From the NCBI GenBank assembly GCA_964544695.1, contig CAZJDB010000047.1, positions 1 through 17,441 of the forward strand: a stretch of 17,441 nt of DNA, given 5' to 3'. Position 1 is the first letter of the stretch. Every line of letters starts with the position of its first letter. The notes below the pieces were generated by a model that made no database searches, was not told the origin of the DNA, and saw nothing but the letters and a program-made list of their open reading frames with translations. The stretch is from Dinghuibacter sp964544695 (GTDB lineage: Bacteria > Bacteroidota > Bacteroidia > Chitinophagales > Chitinophagaceae). This document shows positions 14,927 through 17,441 of the stretch, one piece after another. The position numbers were made by a program, and so were the translations under genes.

Positions 14927-15617
14927 TGACGCCCTTTATAAGTAGCCACAGGCACATGGAGAGTTCTCCTATAAGGGCCAAAGGACCGAGCAATACAGGG
15001 AATAAGGAAGCTTCCAATGTAGGAGAGAAGATCAGTAGAAAGCTGTTGGTCAGGTAACACGAGCCGGCAAGGAAGATCAGGATGCCTAAAAACCTTGGTA
15101 AAAATTTGGATATAAAGATCAGGTATCCGTCTATCAGGCATTCGAAACCAAAAAAGATCAGGCCAAATCCAAAGCCATATTCATGCGCCTGGATGGAAAG
15201 ATAGCTCCATGCTTGCAATTGTTGCGGGTTGAAGGCACTTAAATAATGGGCGTCCGACAGCAGAAATAGCGGCATCATTAAATTCAATTTATTGGCCACT
15301 AAAACGGCGGTTTGTATCATTCCGAAAAGCAGTGAAAGCAAAGCAAGGGGTTTGCTCACCCGTTTGAAGAGGGTATAGTAAACGACCCCTACAACAAGAT
15401 CAAAGACGTGCATAACCAGGTCGCCGAAAATACCGATACGCCACAGCAAAGGGGAAGCGGAGATATTTCTGATGGTGGCTTCGGCATTGCCCGTTACGAT
15501 CATTTTACTTCTGATGAAGATCTCGCCCATGGCACCTGCCACAATAATGATCAAATACGCAAGGCCGCCTATCCGGGCATATACCTGAGGTGAAATTTCG
15601 GTGGTTTTATTTGGCAT
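14895..15617 (-). CDS. DUF4386 family integral membrane protein
   Basis: A 240-residue protein with about six hydrophobic segments (near 16-35, 57-84, 90-120, 144-167, 171-196 and 204-229). It matches the DUF4386 pattern, including the N-terminal YARIGGLAYLIIIVAGAMGE and the later GFGFGLIFFGFECLIDGYLI. The function of the family is unknown; no catalytic or transport motif is visible. It is the first gene of the minus-strand operon, and its stop lies inside the 5' end of the propeller kinase gene, so the two are translationally coupled. Upstream it faces the AraC-type regulator remnant across fewer than 50 bases. This suggests the regulator once controlled this gene, the VOC gene, or both. Confidence 0.88.
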   Translation of the reverse strand: MPNKTTEISPQVYARIGGLAYLIIIVAGAMGEIFIRSKMIVTGNAEATIRNISASPLLWRIGIFGDLVMHVFDLVVGVVYYTLFKRVSKPLALLSLLFGMIQTAVLVANKLNLMMPLFLLSDAHYLSAFNPQQLQAWSYLSIQAHEYGFGFGLIFFGFECLIDGYLIFISKFLPRFLGILIFLAGSCYLTNSFLLIFSPTLEASLFPVLLGPLALIGELSMCLWLLIKGVNVRKWTSYAG

Positions 15618-15664
15618 TATACCATAATGTACGAATTGTTGACAAAATCCTATTTTTAATAATC

Positions 15665-16038
15665 GTGAATATTCAGGCTTATATCCCTTCAGGACCCTTG
15701 AAGGAATTTGTCCACTCCATCCATTTTATACATGGTAAAGAGAGTGGGACAGGGGTGGCTTTTCCGAGGATGCACCAGGTGATCATCATTAATTTGGGGA
15801 CGCGCTTTTCATCCTGTGATGTATATGCCCCGGAAGCAGGCGTACGGGAAACAAGCTCGGCTGTATGGATAAATGGTAAGCAGGACGATCCCTTTTTGCT
15901 GGGGAACTCGGGTGTCACCGCCATGTATGCCGTCAGTTTAAAGCTGGGCATGGTGCCTTTTTTCGCAAATCTGCCGGCCAACATTTTTACAATTTATTTC
16001 GGGGTAAGACTGGTAATTTGGTAAAAAATCTAATATGA
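15665..16038 (+). pseudogene. Collapsed AraC-type transcriptional regulator (DUF6597-like N-terminal domain, HTH largely deleted)
   Basis: From GTG at 15665 the frame reads VNIQAYIPSGPLKEFVHSIHF, then RMHQVIIINLGTRF and VTAMYAVSLKLGMVPFFANLPA. This is the N-terminal ligand or dimerisation module found ahead of AraC helix-turn-helix domains. An ATG at 15590 in the same frame would overlap the divergent DUF4386 gene, so it is less likely. Homology ends near 15978, and the frame stops at 16022-16024 after an unrelated tail. In another frame of the same strand, from about 15979, GQHFYNLFRGKTGNLVKNLI follows and ends with TGA at 16036-16038. This fits the end of an AraC DNA-binding domain (FxxxFxxxTG). 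That TGA overlaps the ATG of the VOC gene as ATGA. The simplest reading is a deletion of most of the HTH domain plus a frame change, leaving both ends of the gene. As it stands it cannot bind DNA in the AraC manner. Confidence 0.72.
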
Positions 16039-16385
16039 CACCATCCCCGGTAGTTCATTTCGAGATCGGATGCAAGGATTTGGAAGGCACAACCGCCTTT
16101 TATACAAAGTTATTCGGCTGGACGGCAACGCCTATTCCCTATGCTTCCTTGTTGGAAACCCATTCGCCGAAGGGTATTGCCGGGCATATTACATCGCTGG
16201 GCCATGAACCACATCAATATGTGACGGTTTACATCGAAGTGGATGACATCGATGAGACGTTGATCCGGATCGAAGCGGCCGGCGGGAAGAAACTGGTTGG
16301 GCCGGTACCGTTGCCGGATGGAAAAAGGTTTGCCTGGTTTAGTGATCCGGGGGGTAATATGGTGGCCTTGATCACTAAGGGGTAG
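16035..16385 (+). CDS. VOC superfamily (glyoxalase/bleomycin-resistance fold) protein
   Basis: A 116-residue single-domain VOC protein. The start MTPSPVVHFEIGCKDLEGT gives the first beta strand with a potential metal-ligand His. AFYTKLFGWTATPIPYA is the standard helix and strand of the fold. VYIEVDDIDETL and AWFSDPGGNMVALI supply the later strands with a conserved-looking Glu. Proteins of this small stand-alone subgroup are usually annotated as VOC or glyoxalase family without a known substrate; lactoylglutathione lyase should not be assumed. Its ATG overlaps the old TGA of the collapsed AraC-type regulator, so the two were once coupled, and loss of the regulator may have changed its expression. 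It is convergent with the DUF6090-like gene, with four bases between the stops. Confidence 0.88.
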   Translation: MTPSPVVHFEIGCKDLEGTTAFYTKLFGWTATPIPYASLLETHSPKGIAGHITSLGHEPHQYVTVYIEVDDIDETLIRIEAAGGKKLVGPVPLPDGKRFAWFSDPGGNMVALITKG

Positions 16386-16389
16386 GCTG

Positions 16390-17121
16390 TTAGGTGCTTG
16401 GGGGCAATTCGTTCTTTATTCGGGTTGCCAGGGAATCTGCCCTGACGTACAGGTCCAGCAGTTCTTGCCTGGTCGTAACCCTCAAAAGGACATTGTTGGA
16501 AAATTCTATGCTTTTCGGTGCATCTGCTGCGCTTTGTTGTTCGGGTCCAACATCGGCCAATGGAAACTGTTTAAGAAAATAGGACCCGGACAGCGTTATC
16601 GTTGCCTGTTGCTCGGCGTTCTGGATATCCTTGATATTTTGGGCCTGGTTGTAGTAAGCGAATAATTCATTCTTCAATTGGATATCCCGCAGCAACTGGA
16701 GGTTCCCGGAACTTTTTAGATCTGAAAATGTCGCGTCGTTTGAAACAAAATCAGGGCGTGCCAGGATGGTCCGAATGTCGGTATTCAACTGGCTGGCGGA
16801 AAGGGGCTTGTTCACCGGGTCCTTGAGGTAGGTCAGAATTTCGTTCCCATGATCCAGTAAATTTTGGGTGCTTGCTGTTGTGTATTTCAGTGATTGCAGG
16901 TCGAGTTGTATGTCCGTTAGTAAATTCTTCAGGTAGATTTGCTCCAGGTGTCTTTCTTTGCTGTGGTCTCTCCATTCTTCCAGGGCCAGCGTGATGGATA
17001 TGCCCAGGATGATAACGATGATTTCAATGAGGTAGGCCGGCCACATTTCTTTAATCAGGCCAATGATTCGGTTGGGCCGGCGGGTTGACGCAGGTTCATC
17101 TTTCTTGATTCTTTCTTCCAT
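16390..17121 (-). CDS. DUF6090-like single-pass membrane protein
   Basis: With ATG at 17121 the protein has 243 residues: MEERIKKDEPASTRRPNR, then a membrane helix in MWPAYLIEIIVIILGISITLALEEW, then a long alpha-helical, probably periplasmic region (RHLEQIYLKNLLTDIQLDLQ, through TTRQELLDLYVRADSL). The helix followed by a charged W-R/N segment and a helical tail is the DUF6090 pattern, a Bacteroidota family of unknown function. In-frame ATGs at 17139 and 17196 would give longer versions. A promoter-like site ends six bases before 17139, so a transcript from it would be leaderless for 17139 and could not include 17196; this favours 17121. It is divergent from the ketopantoate-reductase-like gene and convergent with the VOC gene. 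Confidence 0.72.
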   Translation of the reverse strand: MEERIKKDEPASTRRPNRIIGLIKEMWPAYLIEIIVIILGISITLALEEWRDHSKERHLEQIYLKNLLTDIQLDLQSLKYTTASTQNLLDHGNEILTYLKDPVNKPLSASQLNTDIRTILARPDFVSNDATFSDLKSSGNLQLLRDIQLKNELFAYYNQAQNIKDIQNAEQQATITLSGSYFLKQFPLADVGPEQQSAADAPKSIEFSNNVLLRVTTRQELLDLYVRADSLATRIKNELPPST

Positions 17122-17145
17122 AAGTCTCAACCAGGACATTTCGTT

Positions 17146-17174
17146 TAAATGTACGAATTTTTGGAACGGACAAA
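17146..17174 (-). promoter_or_regulatory. Bacteroidota-type promoter for the DUF6090-like gene
   Basis: On the minus strand TTTG (17174-17171), 17 bases, then TACATTTA (17153-17146), a 7-of-8 match to TAnnTTTG with a full -33 TTTG. The spacing equals that of the sites at 4879-4906 and 9749-9776. It places the transcription start near 17139 and supports translation from 17121. Confidence 0.5.
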
Positions 17175-17188
17175 CTGATATGCCCAAA

Positions 17189-17198
17189 ATTTGCAAAT
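17189..17198. repeat. Perfect 10-base palindrome in the divergent DUF6090/ketopantoate-reductase intergenic region
   Basis: ATTTGCAAAT reads the same on both strands and lies just upstream of the -33 element of the minus-strand promoter-like site. A one-mismatch copy, ATCTGCAAAT, occurs at 17236-17245 and runs into the start codon of the plus-strand gene, with centres 47 bases apart. A shared operator is possible; AT-rich 10-mers of this type also arise by chance. Confidence 0.3.
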
Positions 17199-17243
17199 CT
17201 GCACTTGTTTTAGTAGCAGTATTTGACGGACCTTTATCTGCAA

Positions 17244-17441
17244 ATGAAAAGAGTATATATTATTGGCGCCGGCGCCATTGGAAAAGTCCTGGCAGCATTT
17301 CTTGCAGCCCAAAATAAAGAGGTGGTGCTGATCCGTGGAAGCGTCGACAATCTGCCAACCCGGACCGAAACGATACGCGTTTTACTAGTTGACGATTCCG
17401 AACTGGCAGCCACGGTCGAAGTCAGTACCTTGAGTAAGTAT
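17244..17441 (+). CDS. Ketopantoate reductase (ApbA/PanE)-like oxidoreductase, N-terminal part only
   Basis: From ATG at 17244 an open frame of 66 codons continues to the right edge. It begins MKRVYIIGAGAIGKVLAAF, a beta strand followed by the glycine-rich GxGxxG dinucleotide-binding loop of a Rossmann fold. The AGAIG form and the following AQNKEVVLIRG fit the NADP-binding domain of the 2-dehydropantoate 2-reductase (ApbA/PanE) family. Only the cofactor-binding end is visible, so the catalytic Lys/Glu and the substrate cannot be checked; a related NAD(P)-dependent dehydrogenase is possible. It is divergent from the DUF6090-like gene, and its start codon overlaps the second ATCTGCAAAT-like element. 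Confidence 0.72.
   Translation, partial: MKRVYIIGAGAIGKVLAAFLAAQNKEVVLIRGSVDNLPTRTETIRVLLVDDSELAATVEVSTLSKY

Noticed and set aside
1..17441. CRISPR arrays, tRNA or rRNA genes, insertion sequences, phage genes
   Set aside because: No spaced direct repeats, clover-leaf candidates, rRNA stretches or transposase, integrase or phage structural motifs were recognised when reading both strands.

Overview
The window looks like a chromosomal segment of a Bacteroidota bacterium, most likely in the Chitinophagaceae/Chitinophaga-like group. The indications are a secreted GH106-type glycoside hydrolase, a DUF3494 ice-binding protein ending in a type IX secretion (T9SS) sorting domain, a propeller-type sensor kinase, DUF4386 and DUF6090 proteins, and several promoter-like sites of the Bacteroidota form (TTG, 17 bases, TAnnTTTG-like). 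The assignment is inferred from gene content; no rRNA or other marker gene is present.

Left part (1-4875, all minus strand): a long GH106 alpha-L-rhamnosidase-type enzyme runs off the left edge. Upstream of it lie a PAS/PAS sensor that keeps the histidine phosphoacceptor helix but has no ATPase domain, and a NarL/LuxR response regulator.

Centre (5045-8925, plus strand): a secreted DUF3494 protein with a T9SS tail is followed by an 851-residue histidine kinase. The kinase's three-helix membrane domain has the residue set of plant and cyanobacterial ethylene receptors, including the copper-ligand Cys and His. Four PAS domains and a complete kinase core follow. No response regulator is directly attached; the nearest is the divergent one at 4246-4875.

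Right-centre (8931-15617, minus strand): one tightly packed operon reads DUF4386 membrane protein, propeller sensor kinase, LuxR response regulator, nucleotidyltransferase, and a broken Asp-nucleophile alpha/beta hydrolase. The first genes overlap or nearly touch. A separate secreted alpha/beta hydrolase with its own promoter-like site follows at 8931-9710, convergent with the ethylene-receptor-like kinase.

Right end (15665-17441): a collapsed AraC-type regulator whose residual 3' end still overlaps the start of a VOC/glyoxalase-fold gene by ATGA, then a DUF6090-like membrane protein on the minus strand, and the start of a ketopantoate-reductase-like gene leaving the window on the plus strand.

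Two genes are clearly damaged (hydrolase 9792-10424, AraC regulator 15665-16038), and the ATPase-less sensor may be a third. The main point of interest is the signalling cluster at 3081-8925. It combines an ethylene-receptor-like kinase, a kinase-dead relative with a matching phosphoacceptor helix, a response regulator and a surface ice-binding protein. No tRNA, rRNA, CRISPR array or insertion sequence was seen. No stretch longer than about 300 bases lacks a gene; the largest gap, 2802-3080, holds one terminator-like hairpin.
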